Below are positions 41,889 through 51,466 of a stretch of DNA of 64,000 nucleotides, one piece after another. Made by a program: the position numbers and the translations under genes. Source of the stretch: Longitalea arenae (GTDB taxonomy: Bacteria > Bacteroidota > Bacteroidia > Chitinophagales > Chitinophagaceae); assembly GCF_016924755.1 (NCBI RefSeq), contig NZ_JAFFJX010000004.1, positions 62,001 through 126,000 of the forward strand. Direction: 5' to 3'. The notes under the pieces were generated by a model that saw nothing but the letters and a program-made list of their open reading frames with translations, made no database searches and was not told the DNA's origin. The first letter of the stretch is position 1. Each line of letters opens with the position of its first letter.

Positions 41889-44723
41889 CTAGTTCTGCCT
41901 TCCCCCTCTTTGCCTGTTCTCCCTGCCAAGGAACATCCCTTTGCCGAAATTCTTAAAGTTGTACATAAAGCTCACAAGGAAGAAACGTTGCAGTACACGG
42001 GTGTAGGTATCTTCAATATAATTATCACCTACCGACCGGTTAATGCTTTTGTTCTGGTTCAACAGGTCAACACCACTGATCCGCAATTCGCCATTCTGCT
42101 TTTTAAATAACAGGCAGGAAACATAGGCATTCCATAACGGGATGGGCTGGTTGAATCCCTGCGCGCGGCCGGTATTGACATAATAATCAAAATCGTTGTT
42201 GATCATTATCCGTTTGAAGATGGTGTAGGTTATATCAATTGAATAATGCTGATCGAAATATTTGTAGTTTAAATTTTTCTGCACACTGTATTGCGCATCG
42301 TTGTAGTTATAACTGGCATTCGCCTGCAGATCGAGCTTATCCTGGATAAAATAATTAAATGAAATGCGCTGGCCAAGGGTCCGCGTATAATTATAATTCT
42401 TAACAGCATCCAGTTCGCTTACATCCCGGCTTTGCCGCAAAGTACTGGTGAGGTTTAAATTCACCGGACTGCGCCGGCCGGTGGTCACTTTTTTCAGGGG
42501 AATGCCAATAGTACCTGAAACATTGAAACTCTGTGCGCCGTCGAGGTTCACCGGTTTGGTCAACAACACACCGGTATCAAGCGTACTGATGCCGTTCACG
42601 ATCTTGTCGCTGATGATACTGCCGCCGGCATTGATATTCAGGTATAGAAAATTTGTAAGATTGAATGTACTGTAAGTAAGATTGATGTTATGGGTGAACT
42701 CCTGTTTCAGGTCGGGATTACCAGTGCGAATGTTCAGCGGATTGCTCACATCCTCCACTGCCTGCAACTGGCTGATACTGGGAGCCCGCGTGCTGCCCCG
42801 GTAATGAAAACGCAGGTTCTTCCGGGGTTTTGGGTTCCAGTTAAAAGAAGCGTTCGGAAAGAAATTGGTATAGGTTTGACGCATCGTGCTATCCTTACCG
42901 GTAGTAGCCCGGTTGCTCAGGTTTTCCAGGGAGGCGAAATTCACCGCGCCGCCGAACTGATAGTTAAACTTCTCCTTTTTGACCCTGAAATTGGTTCCCA
43001 GCCTGCTGGCGGTGAACAGGTTCTCAAAATAATTGGTTTGCTGTTTATTGATACTATCGAAATCCATGGTGGTGGAATCGTAATCATAGGTATCACGGTC
43101 GCTGTTGCTGCGATTGATAGTGTATGCATAGTTCAATTCCCAAACCATACTGGAATCTATCATTTCAGTAACTGAAGTACTGAGCGTATTATTAAAGGAA
43201 CGCGTCAACTGATCGTTGCGTTGCTGACGATTGTTTATGCGGTTCAGTGTGCCATCGGCATTGTAGAAATAATAAGGCGACATATTTAACCCATGGCCGT
43301 CACTACCATTCAGCGCCGTACTCCAACCCAAGGTAAAGGTACGGCCCGGTTTACGGAAGCGGTGGCGGAACAGGAAATCATTGGTAAAACTTTTTCCCTC
43401 CCGGTTATTCGAGCGATCGTTTACACCTTCAATCGCTTTGTATTTCATTTTCGGGCTCGCTGATTCGGTAATTAATGAGTCGTAATTGGACGACCTGGCT
43501 TTTTGCAGGTTTAAGGTGGGGGTTACCAGCAAAGAATTCATGCTGTCGATTTCATATTCCAGCCTGAAGCCAAAGCGGTGATTGACATTCGTATTTGAGC
43601 TGTTGGAGGTTGCGTTTGTATTGGCTGCCGAGTCATTGGAGAAAAAGTTTTGCCTAAAGCTCTCACTGAAATTAGTGGTGGTTGTTTGCGAAACAAAATA
43701 GCTGCCGGTAAATTCAACTTTAGCGCCCCACCGGTCACGGAAATTAATACCCGTACTCCATGACCTGGTATTCCCGTTATTGGCAGCAGGGCCCCCGCCA
43801 ACCGCAGCCCGGCCGCGGCCTCCGCCGCCACGGCCACCCCCTGCATTGCCCATGCCACCCATAGCGCTCACGAGGTCGTTATTGGTAAATCCAACCCGGT
43901 TAATGTTATTGGCGCCGCCTAGTATGGAGATCTGCCGGTCGTTATTGAACATATTGAAGGAAGCACTTCCTTCATACCGGTCACTTGTACCTGCCGATGC
44001 GCTGGTGCGGCCAAAAACACCTTTCTTGCGATCTTTCTTCAGCTTGATATTGATGGTGCGTTTGCGGCTGCCATCATCTATTTTAGTGAACTTCGCCTGA
44101 TCGCTCATATCATCGAATACCTGCACCGCTTCTACCATTTCCGATGACAGATTTTTGGTGGCCAGCTTTGGATCATTGAGAAAAAATTCCTTTCCATCCA
44201 CATAGATCTTGGTGATCTCTTCCCCCTGCGAAGTGATATTGCCGTCCTTGTCTACTTCAACACCGGGCAGTTTTTTAAGCAGTTCTTCAACAGTGGCATT
44301 GGGTTTTGTTTTGAAAGAACTGGCCTTGAATTCGATCGTGTCTTTTTTTATCGATATGGGCGGTGCCTGTACCACTACACTGCCCAGCATAGCCGATGTA
44401 TCGAGCGACATGAATACAGTATCCATGTCCATAACAAATTGCGTTTGGGTAATGTCGAGGTTCTTTTTATAAGGCGCATAACCGGTAAATGTAATGCCCA
44501 GCTCATATTTTCCTGTTTTCAGGTTTTTGATCTCGAATGAACCTGTTTTATCAACTACGGCAAAACCAATGGCTGATGAATCAAGAGGATCGATGATCGT
44601 AACTGTAGCATCGGGTAAAGGCAGCTTATTCATAGCATCCACTACCTTACCGCTTATTTTATTTTGTGCAGTAACAAATTGAGCTGTACATAATAGTAAA
44701 ACAAAAAGGGTAAGAAACCGCAT
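41889..44723 (-). CDS. Outer-membrane beta-barrel protein of the TonB-dependent-receptor-like family
   Basis: A 944-residue protein with a signal peptide (to about residue 19). It has a carboxypeptidase-D-regulatory-like domain (about 22-105), a plug-like region with the STN/plug pattern (ATVEELLKKLPGVEVDKDGNITSQGEEITKIYVDGKEFF) and a large C-terminal barrel of the outer-membrane beta-barrel_3 type. It is not a SusC and has no SusD partner. An unusual Gly/Arg/Ala-rich loop occurs about residues 289-315. It is convergent with the double-thioredoxin gene. Its ligand is unknown; family members include siderophore- and peptide-related transporters. Confidence 0.88.
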   Translation of the reverse strand: MRFLTLFVLLLCTAQFVTAQNKISGKVVDAMNKLPLPDATVTIIDPLDSSAIGFAVVDKTGSFEIKNLKTGKYELGITFTGYAPYKKNLDITQTQFVMDMDTVFMSLDTSAMLGSVVVQAPPISIKKDTIEFKASSFKTKPNATVEELLKKLPGVEVDKDGNITSQGEEITKIYVDGKEFFLNDPKLATKNLSSEMVEAVQVFDDMSDQAKFTKIDDGSRKRTINIKLKKDRKKGVFGRTSASAGTSDRYEGSASFNMFNNDRQISILGGANNINRVGFTNNDLVSAMGGMGNAGGGRGGGGRGRAAVGGGPAANNGNTRSWSTGINFRDRWGAKVEFTGSYFVSQTTTTNFSESFRQNFFSNDSAANTNATSNSSNTNVNHRFGFRLEYEIDSMNSLLVTPTLNLQKARSSNYDSLITESASPKMKYKAIEGVNDRSNNREGKSFTNDFLFRHRFRKPGRTFTLGWSTALNGSDGHGLNMSPYYFYNADGTLNRINNRQQRNDQLTRSFNNTLSTSVTEMIDSSMVWELNYAYTINRSNSDRDTYDYDSTTMDFDSINKQQTNYFENLFTASRLGTNFRVKKEKFNYQFGGAVNFASLENLSNRATTGKDSTMRQTYTNFFPNASFNWNPKPRKNLRFHYRGSTRAPSISQLQAVEDVSNPLNIRTGNPDLKQEFTHNINLTYSTFNLTNFLYLNINAGGSIISDKIVNGISTLDTGVLLTKPVNLDGAQSFNVSGTIGIPLKKVTTGRRSPVNLNLTSTLRQSRDVSELDAVKNYNYTRTLGQRISFNYFIQDKLDLQANASYNYNDAQYSVQKNLNYKYFDQHYSIDITYTIFKRIMINNDFDYYVNTGRAQGFNQPIPLWNAYVSCLLFKKQNGELRISGVDLLNQNKSINRSVGDNYIEDTYTRVLQRFFLVSFMYNFKNFGKGMFLGRENRQRGGRQN

Positions 44724-44825
44724 GCAATCTTATTTGGTTAACTCCATTGAATTTTAAATTGACGACAGAACACCCCGAAAACTGCTCAGCTCAGTTAATA
44801 TTTATGACATGATAACTATTTACCA

Positions 44826-44853
44826 TAAATAAAACCCGCACATGCCGCGGGTT
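44826..44853 (-). terminator. Rho-independent terminator of the DUF4450-like gene
   Basis: On the minus strand AACCCGC (44853-44847) pairs with GCGGGTT (44839-44833) around a 7-nt loop, followed by TTATTTATG. It lies 57 bp after the stop codon of the gene at 44910. The rest of the gap to the barrel-protein start is A/T-rich. Confidence 0.65.
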
Positions 44854-44909
44854 CAAGACGAAGCATTTTTTGAAAAAGTGGCACGGGATTAAAAAAATAT
44901 TAGAAGATA

Positions 44910-47900
44910 TTAGCGGGCAAGGGTAACACTCATTAGTCCGACGACCACGTCATTGGCGTGCGTATGGAGGCTGATAGATTTAAGTTCTTTTCCAGGATCG
45001 AGCGGCATATCGAGGATGGTAGCGGCGCCGCCTTCAATAGCCATATTCGAGAAGCCTTTTATAGTAGTGTATTCGGCTGCGGATGTATATACTTTTCCCG
45101 TTTTCAATTGCAGGCGGAGCGGACGCGGTGCATCAGTTGTAAAACCAAGCCCATCGATAAAGTAGTCCTGCTCAATTGGCCACCAGTTTTGCGGGTTCAC
45201 GAGGGCCAGCGTATCTGCTGTACCATCTTTGTAATGCACTCTTAGCTCAGCGTTTAGCAGCCTGGTTTGCATTGGGTTAGTAGAACCGGCCATTAAATAA
45301 TACACATGACTGGCGCGGCCAGACACCGGCACAATAGCCGAATCGGGATAATTATCCCATTTAGACGTGAACACAATATTTTTCGCCAATGTGTCGGCAG
45401 GTGTTGCAAAAGGGATCTGTTGGGGCAACACTAATTCATTATTCTGGGCCGCCTTACGTAAACCTGCATCGTCAATAAGCGGCTGTACCAACGGATAACA
45501 CCAGTTGCCAATGCCCTGCACCGGTAATTGTAATGTGGGTGATTGTGGCCGGGGCGACAAATACGCCTGCCTGAAAATATTGCTCACCTTATCATTGAAC
45601 AATGACGACAGATCCACTTTTTCAAAATGGGTGTTGTAGCTGGCAGATACCTGCCAGTTTAAAATCAGGGTATCGGTATATTGCCCATCCTCCCATTCAA
45701 ATCGAACATGGTTATTACCCGGCACAAGAAAGCTGGGAGGGATACTGATGACATCGCTTAATGCGTTTGCTGCTAATTGTATCGATTGAGGATAAGCAGC
45801 CGCATTGGCATTTACGAGGATCTTACCGGTTTTTGCAGCACCATTATTTTTAAGCTGGAACTGTATCTGTTGATCATTGGAATTATCGGCTGCAATAATT
45901 TCAACCGGTTGTTTTACTTCAAAAGCAAGAGGATGCCACCAAACCATTTCACCCTGCCTTAACTGGATGAATGCGGTCTTATGACCAGTTGTGCCCTGAA
46001 TGGTCGCCTGCACCTGGTTACTCGTCAACATAATATTCTGTAGAACCTGTTGCGGATCGAAGATGGATTGAATAAAGCCGGCAGGAGCAGCGGCTGTTAA
46101 TTGTGCTCCCTGCGCATATATACTGTCGTACCGCATGGGTGCAACCGGGGCGCCTGCCCATTTAATGAGGATCGTATATTGTTTGGCTTTGCCGGTGGCA
46201 ATTTCGATCACTGGTTCACCCACTGCGTCTGGTAAACTATGCCAGTTGACCGCCTGGCCGTTTACCGTTACCGATTCAATGGCATCTTTCCATGCCCGTA
46301 CGCGCAATTGCAGGTTCATGGAACGCGGAAAAGAAGGTTTGAGGATATATTGATCGGCAGCAGTGGTTCTTTTAAAATCAAGCGTTATATCAGGCGTTTG
46401 CAGGAAAGCTGTTTTCCAGGCAGCAGGCCAACCGGGTTTTATGGTCAATGTATCCCTCAGCGCATCTGGTAGAATACCAAACAAGCCTTCTATTAAGGAC
46501 CGGCCGGCCATCCCGATGGGATCGGCAAAATCACGGTATAACTCGCCCCGGATGGCATCATAATAAGACAGCTGTTGAAATCCGCCCGGGCTTGAAGACA
46601 GGTACATACTTTCCACAAGGGCGCTTTTCCATAACCGGTAGGCGGCTTCCGAGCGGTTACCCTGCCAGTAGGCCAATGCCGTGTGCAGGTTTTCCGCCAG
46701 TGCTACATTGTTCAGGGACCAGGTATAAGGCTGCCAGTTGGTAGTGGTTAACAGGTAAAAACTTGAATCGCGTAACCCTTTTGCAGAAACAGGAATATGC
46801 GGAATGGATCTATCTACATAACGTAAGGCCTGGTATGTTTTAAATGCATCGGGCAGCCTGCCATCAATAGCGTGATAAATGGTCCACAGGCCTGCAGCAG
46901 GATGTAATAATTTTTCGCCGAGCGCATCCCTGAATTCAGCATACCAGCCCAGCTCCGGCATCCAGAGCTGGTTGTTCACGGCATCGTATATTTTATTGGC
47001 TTCGCTTTGATAAGGAGCAGGATCTTCGCCCACAACAGGCGCCAGTTGTGCTGCTACCAAATGCGCCCGGTAATTATAGGCGGAAGAATGGGTAACGGCC
47101 CCTCCACTGTATTGCAGGGCGTCACTCGCCCAAATGCAACAATAAGCGTCGTAAAGACCATCATTATCCACATCAAAATTCCTTTTCTCCCAGGCTAAAT
47201 GCCGTTTCAATAACGGCCATTGCTCTTTTATATAAGCTGAATCGCCGGTATAAAAAAAATGAGTCAGGAGCTGGTCGACAAATACAAGGTTCATGTCGTA
47301 GTGGTGTGGACGCATATCTCCATTGGGATTACGGCAGATATAGCCGCTGCTGAACATGGAGGTGCCCATTTTTTCCAACTGCCGGGCAAGATGCAGGGCC
47401 GTATCAAAAACAACGGGTCCGCTGGCCGGAGTAGTTACCTGTGACAAAGCATAACTGCTGAAATGCGTCCGGGCACGGTCGTGCCAGCCCAATACATCAG
47501 CCACGTAAGCGCCGCGCCAGGCGGGTAAACGCATACGCCAGGCAACGGCTCCGTGCAAATAAGTGGGCGATTCCCAGATACCATCTGCGGCTACACTTAA
47601 TGCGCCCCCTAATGTATTTATCCAACTGTCAGGCGTTACGATGGTGATGCGGCTCGCCAGTTTTTTGCGGGCTGCTTCGGCGGCATGAAATGTTGCCGCC
47701 AGGCTGCTGTATGTGCCTTTGACCGTATCGGTCGCTTGTATCAAAAAATAAAAAGCGCCGGGAGCGGCAGGCAGTTTACCGGCAATGGCCGGAGTGGTTG
47801 TGTCTTTACTCTGATATAGAACGAGTGGGTTCTCCTGCTGCGCTGCATCTGTTAACCGCATATCAGAAGCCGGTGGCACGATAGCGGATAGATGGCGGCC

Positions 47901-48551
47901 GGTTCCATAAACAAGATGAAAACTGTTATTAGTGATCGTATAACGATTGTCTTTACAATACTCCGGTTTTAAATAAAAAGATGATTCGGGATCAGCGCCT
48001 ATGTCACCATCCCGTGAGAACTTTTTTCCGGTAGCCCCGCCAAAGGCCCAGCACAAGCTTACTTTATTGCTTACGTTTACAAACTGGCTCTTAAGGATCA
48101 TACCTTCTGCATCGGCCAGTGCAAGTACCGTAATGTGCAGGGAACCGCTTCCCAGTATCGGATCTTTCACTTCATACAGCATGGAACCGGGGCGGTAAGT
48201 AGCTTTAATGGTTTTTGCTGCCGTTAACCATATGCTCTTATTACCAGCGATCAATCCCAATTTAAAATTGCCGCCCATGCCCGGCATATATAAAGCAAAT
48301 TCAGGCAGGTCGCCAGCCTCTACCCGGAAGCCGGTATTGGTGCCATACAAGGCACGATTGAAACGCAGCTTTCCATTGACAGTTACGAAATCTGTTCCTT
48401 GTGGTGTGTAATGAATAGCCCGCTGCTTTATTGTACGCGATGGTTCATTAAGGACGGGCATCGACCGGTTGCCGCTTACGAATTGCCCATTGACCCCGGC
48501 AGAAATAAGGATAGCAAGAGAAGTTATGAAGTATGGAAACTTACGGAACAT
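44910..48551 (-). CDS. Large secreted DUF4450-like protein, putative six-hairpin glycosidase
   Basis: A 1213-residue exported protein (signal peptide to about residue 19). The N-terminal 230 residues (RFNRALYGTNTGFRVEAGDLPEFALYMPGMGGN) match my recollection of DUF4450, a domain of unknown function common in Bacteroidota glycan loci. A middle region (about 320-720) with repeated aromatic helices (YDMNLVFVDQLLTHFFYTGD, WKRNFDVDNDGLYDAYCCIWASD) looks like an (alpha/alpha)6 toroid of glycosidase type. Beta-rich domains follow. Presence beside GH106 and PL22 suggests activity on rhamnogalacturonan. I chose ATG 48551, since earlier ATGs add a Cys/His-rich extension without a signal peptide. Confidence 0.75.
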   Translation of the reverse strand: MFRKFPYFITSLAILISAGVNGQFVSGNRSMPVLNEPSRTIKQRAIHYTPQGTDFVTVNGKLRFNRALYGTNTGFRVEAGDLPEFALYMPGMGGNFKLGLIAGNKSIWLTAAKTIKATYRPGSMLYEVKDPILGSGSLHITVLALADAEGMILKSQFVNVSNKVSLCWAFGGATGKKFSRDGDIGADPESSFYLKPEYCKDNRYTITNNSFHLVYGTGRHLSAIVPPASDMRLTDAAQQENPLVLYQSKDTTTPAIAGKLPAAPGAFYFLIQATDTVKGTYSSLAATFHAAEAARKKLASRITIVTPDSWINTLGGALSVAADGIWESPTYLHGAVAWRMRLPAWRGAYVADVLGWHDRARTHFSSYALSQVTTPASGPVVFDTALHLARQLEKMGTSMFSSGYICRNPNGDMRPHHYDMNLVFVDQLLTHFFYTGDSAYIKEQWPLLKRHLAWEKRNFDVDNDGLYDAYCCIWASDALQYSGGAVTHSSAYNYRAHLVAAQLAPVVGEDPAPYQSEANKIYDAVNNQLWMPELGWYAEFRDALGEKLLHPAAGLWTIYHAIDGRLPDAFKTYQALRYVDRSIPHIPVSAKGLRDSSFYLLTTTNWQPYTWSLNNVALAENLHTALAYWQGNRSEAAYRLWKSALVESMYLSSSPGGFQQLSYYDAIRGELYRDFADPIGMAGRSLIEGLFGILPDALRDTLTIKPGWPAAWKTAFLQTPDITLDFKRTTAADQYILKPSFPRSMNLQLRVRAWKDAIESVTVNGQAVNWHSLPDAVGEPVIEIATGKAKQYTILIKWAGAPVAPMRYDSIYAQGAQLTAAAPAGFIQSIFDPQQVLQNIMLTSNQVQATIQGTTGHKTAFIQLRQGEMVWWHPLAFEVKQPVEIIAADNSNDQQIQFQLKNNGAAKTGKILVNANAAAYPQSIQLAANALSDVISIPPSFLVPGNNHVRFEWEDGQYTDTLILNWQVSASYNTHFEKVDLSSLFNDKVSNIFRQAYLSPRPQSPTLQLPVQGIGNWCYPLVQPLIDDAGLRKAAQNNELVLPQQIPFATPADTLAKNIVFTSKWDNYPDSAIVPVSGRASHVYYLMAGSTNPMQTRLLNAELRVHYKDGTADTLALVNPQNWWPIEQDYFIDGLGFTTDAPRPLRLQLKTGKVYTSAAEYTTIKGFSNMAIEGGAATILDMPLDPGKELKSISLHTHANDVVVGLMSVTLAR

Positions 48552-48625
48552 CGTTGGCGTACTGGTACATTGATAGATATGACAATGTTTGTTATGTATA
48601 TGCTGCTTGATGCATTTGCCTGTCA

Positions 48626-48662
48626 GTAAGCATGCCACGGTTTAAAACCGTGGCACGCTTAC
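48626..48662. other. 17-bp hairpin between two minus-strand pectin-locus genes
   Basis: GTAAGC (48626-48631) and TGCCACGGTTT (48633-48643) pair with AAACCGTGGCA (48645-48655) and GCTTAC (48657-48662), leaving one A-C mismatch. It starts 5 bp after the stop codon at 48667. No U-tract follows on either strand. Core and loop resemble the hairpin at 6523-6555, and GTGGCAC also appears singly at 44879. Confidence 0.6.
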
Positions 48663-48666
48663 ATAA

Positions 48667-50805
48667 CTAGAACATCGGTTTCAACCCTTCCCATTTCACT
48701 GTCCAGCTTCCGTCTTTCGGAAAGCCGGGGGTGGTCTTCTTATTCTGATCATAACCGGCACACATCATGGCAACCGCACTTAATAATCCACCGTTGCCGG
48801 GAAGATAAATGGTGAGGCGGTCATCCTGGTAATTATGTCCATTCACCAGGTAAGTATTTGTTTGTACAGGCATGAACAGCGCATCAATCGCTTTATCGGG
48901 CATGTTGAGCCTGGTAGCAGTCATGGCCATTAACGGAAAGTCCCAGCCCCAGGTGGTTTCCCATTTCCAAACCTTTAGAATCAGATCATAGGTGTTCTTC
49001 ATGACCGTTGTATCGAGACGGTCACTGGCAGGCAGTGAGCTGTAAGCGCCCAATACGGCCGGATGATCGGTGATATAGCGTTCATTCGTATAACAATCGG
49101 GTGTGCTTTCTGTGGCCAGGTATACACCATTCGCCTGTGGCAGGGGGGCCAATTGCTTTACAATACTATCCCACTTCTTTTGACGCGGTAATCCCAGGCG
49201 CTGGCGCCATTGCTGCGCCACGGTTAGGGCCCATTGCCAGTAGGCAAGTTCGTAGGTTGGATTAAATGTTTTCACCGCATCGAAACATTCCTGTGCCGGT
49301 ATTAATCCCTTGCCCAGATTGTATCTCTTTCTTTCAGCATCCCAGGTAGGGAAGGAAGCCATGAAATCGGCTGTTCCAAAAACCAGGTCTTTGTATTTAT
49401 TCAATACCTTCTTATCCTTTTTGGCGCGATACGCCAATTCCGCCATATAGATCAAATGCGGTTGTTGCCAGATGAGGAAGGCGCCTACTGAAGAAGGCGC
49501 TTCAGCCCCATGATGATCAGTCATTTTTTGCCAGCGCAGGCCATCAAAGCCCTGGCGCTTCGCAAGTGCGCGGGCGCCATCGGCTACTGTAAAATACCAG
49601 TCAAGGCTTTTCTCCATCAATTCAGTTCGCCCCCACAATGCATAATGCACGGCATGCCACCAGTGCATTTCGAGATGCGGTTTTCCAAACCAGCTGTTGT
49701 AGGTCAAGCCGGTTTCCTGGGGCGGGTAAGTCGAGGCGCACTGTACCCTGGTAATGTATTGTGATAACACGATCCTTCTTTCGAGCTCCTTCGCCCGCTC
49801 GTTGCTACTTCCTGCCAGATCTACAGCACCTCCGCTTTTCCAGAATTTCATCCATTGAGCGTTGCTGCTCATCTTTGTTTCAATATAGGAAGGAACTGTT
49901 TTTTGTAAGGCCGGACCAAAATAGAACGAAGCCTGAAAATCGCCTGATCCTGCCGGTGGTTGCACAATACAATCATGCTGCCGGCGCATGTTAATCGAAG
50001 CAGCCCTGCTAAAAGTGTATTGTACATAGTAAGTGGTAGTATCGAGCGTTCTGCGGATGGCGCCCCCAAACGATGCCGGTTTGTATAGCTCTGAGCGATG
50101 TTTGGAGCTATCGCCTTCAAATGTGCCTACATCTTTGAATTCTCCATTGGGATATGGAAAATGCAAACGGATGGCGATACGTTTCTCAGCCAGGAGCGGT
50201 GAATTGATGGATACGGCTATTCCATCCTGTTCCTGGTGTGCAAAGGTTGATACCACTACCGGCACCTCTTCTACGGTGAAACTGCTTTTCAGTTCTCCGG
50301 TCCACATATCCAGCTGCTGATCGATGTTCTGAATATCTTCTATGGAAGCAAGGGTTCCATTCTTTTTTGTGATCTCCAATCCGATATTACCTAATTGCAG
50401 CCGGTGTGGATTCACGCGGAAATAGTCAACGGCTTTGCGGCTGCGTTCAGGTTCTTTCACCTGCACACAATAAGTGATCTTCTTCCCGTTCAGCTCATAT
50501 TCTTTAAGGGTTTCTTCCCGCCGGTAATTTTCCGTATTGGGAAAGCTGTGCCAGCCCCATTCCGACTGGGTTCCGAGGGGAACGCCCTTCTGGTAGTAGG
50601 CCGGAAAACTTTGCAATCCGGTTACATCTGCGGTAAAAGCGAATTGTCCATTACCAACGGTCAATGAGCCCAGGGGATCGGGTTTATTGATATGAATGGT
50701 ATGTCTGCGTACGACGGCCTCTCTGTCGATGCCCCCTTGCTGCGCCATGCTGTTCGTTACAGCAATGCCAAAAGCCAGTATTATAAGTATTCTCTTCATC
50801 ATCAT
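48667..50805 (-). CDS. Secreted putative (alpha/alpha)6-barrel glycosidase of unassigned family
   Basis: A 712-residue protein with a signal peptide (about residues 1-22, ending NSMAQ). The start REAVVRRHTIHINKPDPLGSLTVGNGQFAFTADVTGLQSFP recurs, to my knowledge, in many Bacteroidota and fungal proteins with beta-sandwich plus helical-toroid architecture like GH65/GH95-type enzymes. Later blocks (MHWWHAVHYALWGRTELMEKSLDWYF, GYDQNK) support a six-hairpin fold. I cannot name a family or a catalytic residue with confidence. Its neighbours (DUF4450-like, GH106, PL22) imply a pectin side-chain role. Confidence 0.7.
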   Translation of the reverse strand: MMMKRILIILAFGIAVTNSMAQQGGIDREAVVRRHTIHINKPDPLGSLTVGNGQFAFTADVTGLQSFPAYYQKGVPLGTQSEWGWHSFPNTENYRREETLKEYELNGKKITYCVQVKEPERSRKAVDYFRVNPHRLQLGNIGLEITKKNGTLASIEDIQNIDQQLDMWTGELKSSFTVEEVPVVVSTFAHQEQDGIAVSINSPLLAEKRIAIRLHFPYPNGEFKDVGTFEGDSSKHRSELYKPASFGGAIRRTLDTTTYYVQYTFSRAASINMRRQHDCIVQPPAGSGDFQASFYFGPALQKTVPSYIETKMSSNAQWMKFWKSGGAVDLAGSSNERAKELERRIVLSQYITRVQCASTYPPQETGLTYNSWFGKPHLEMHWWHAVHYALWGRTELMEKSLDWYFTVADGARALAKRQGFDGLRWQKMTDHHGAEAPSSVGAFLIWQQPHLIYMAELAYRAKKDKKVLNKYKDLVFGTADFMASFPTWDAERKRYNLGKGLIPAQECFDAVKTFNPTYELAYWQWALTVAQQWRQRLGLPRQKKWDSIVKQLAPLPQANGVYLATESTPDCYTNERYITDHPAVLGAYSSLPASDRLDTTVMKNTYDLILKVWKWETTWGWDFPLMAMTATRLNMPDKAIDALFMPVQTNTYLVNGHNYQDDRLTIYLPGNGGLLSAVAMMCAGYDQNKKTTPGFPKDGSWTVKWEGLKPMF

Positions 50806-50809
50806 GAAT

Positions 50810-50830
50810 GGTCAATGGTCAATGGTCAAT
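50810..50830. repeat. Three GGTCAAT heptads
   Basis: Three perfect copies of GGTCAAT (the CCATTGA family read on the other strand) sit 4 bp upstream of the start codon of the minus-strand gene ending at 48667. Degenerate GAACTTTAGA-like words fill most of the remaining gap to 50917. Confidence 0.75.
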
Positions 50831-50917
50831 TAATAAATCTATTAGTTTAATAACTGGCAGCTTACCATCTAAGAACTTTGAACTTTAGACTCTGAACTAA
50901 AATCTGTGAACTATAAT

Positions 50918-51358
50918 CTAAGGAACTTTAACAGCCTGCCTGGCAAGCAATTTCCATTGTCCTTTTTGTTTTTGCCAAACCAGCAGGATATTCAGTTTAA
51001 CACTGCCGGGATTGCCGCTGTCGTTGGTCGTTGCAGCCAATACATGCCGTACGATCGCTGCATCGCCGGATACAGACACAGTTTGATTGGAAAGATCAAT
51101 CGTTACAAAATCTGATTTTCCCGTAACAATATTTTCTACAAACTGGGTTTTATCTTCTACGCGCCCGCTGCTATGGCCATAACTTAACTGATCGGCGGTT
51201 ATTTGCTGCAGTCCGGTTTTATCGCCATCGATCATGGCTTTACGCAATTTTTCCACAGCGGCAGTTACCGCTGCTTCCTGTTTATTTTGGGCCAACGCGG
51301 CATTCATAATTCCGGTCAACACCATGAGGTACATGAATCGTTTGATCATATTGTTCAT
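50918..51358 (-). CDS. Secreted NTF2-like (SnoaL/DUF4440-type) protein
   Basis: A 146-residue protein with a signal peptide (to about residue 23). Its cystatin-like cone fold is of the DUF4440/SnoaL type: AAVEKLRKAMIDGDKTGLQQITADQLSYGHSSGRVEDKTQFVENI, then VSVSGDAAIVRH and a final LLVWQKQKGQWKLLARQAVK strand. Such proteins include binding proteins and isomerases, and no catalytic role can be read here. It lies between two glycoside-hydrolase genes on the same strand. Confidence 0.82.
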   Translation of the reverse strand: MNNMIKRFMYLMVLTGIMNAALAQNKQEAAVTAAVEKLRKAMIDGDKTGLQQITADQLSYGHSSGRVEDKTQFVENIVTGKSDFVTIDLSNQTVSVSGDAAIVRHVLAATTNDSGNPGSVKLNILLVWQKQKGQWKLLARQAVKVP

Positions 51359-51466
51359 TTTAATGGTTTGATAATTGTACGATGGTCATTACTAAAGTTT
51401 CGAATTTACTTCATACCATTCAACCAGCCAACAATCAAACCATCCATCTATTCAACCCTGTTATCA

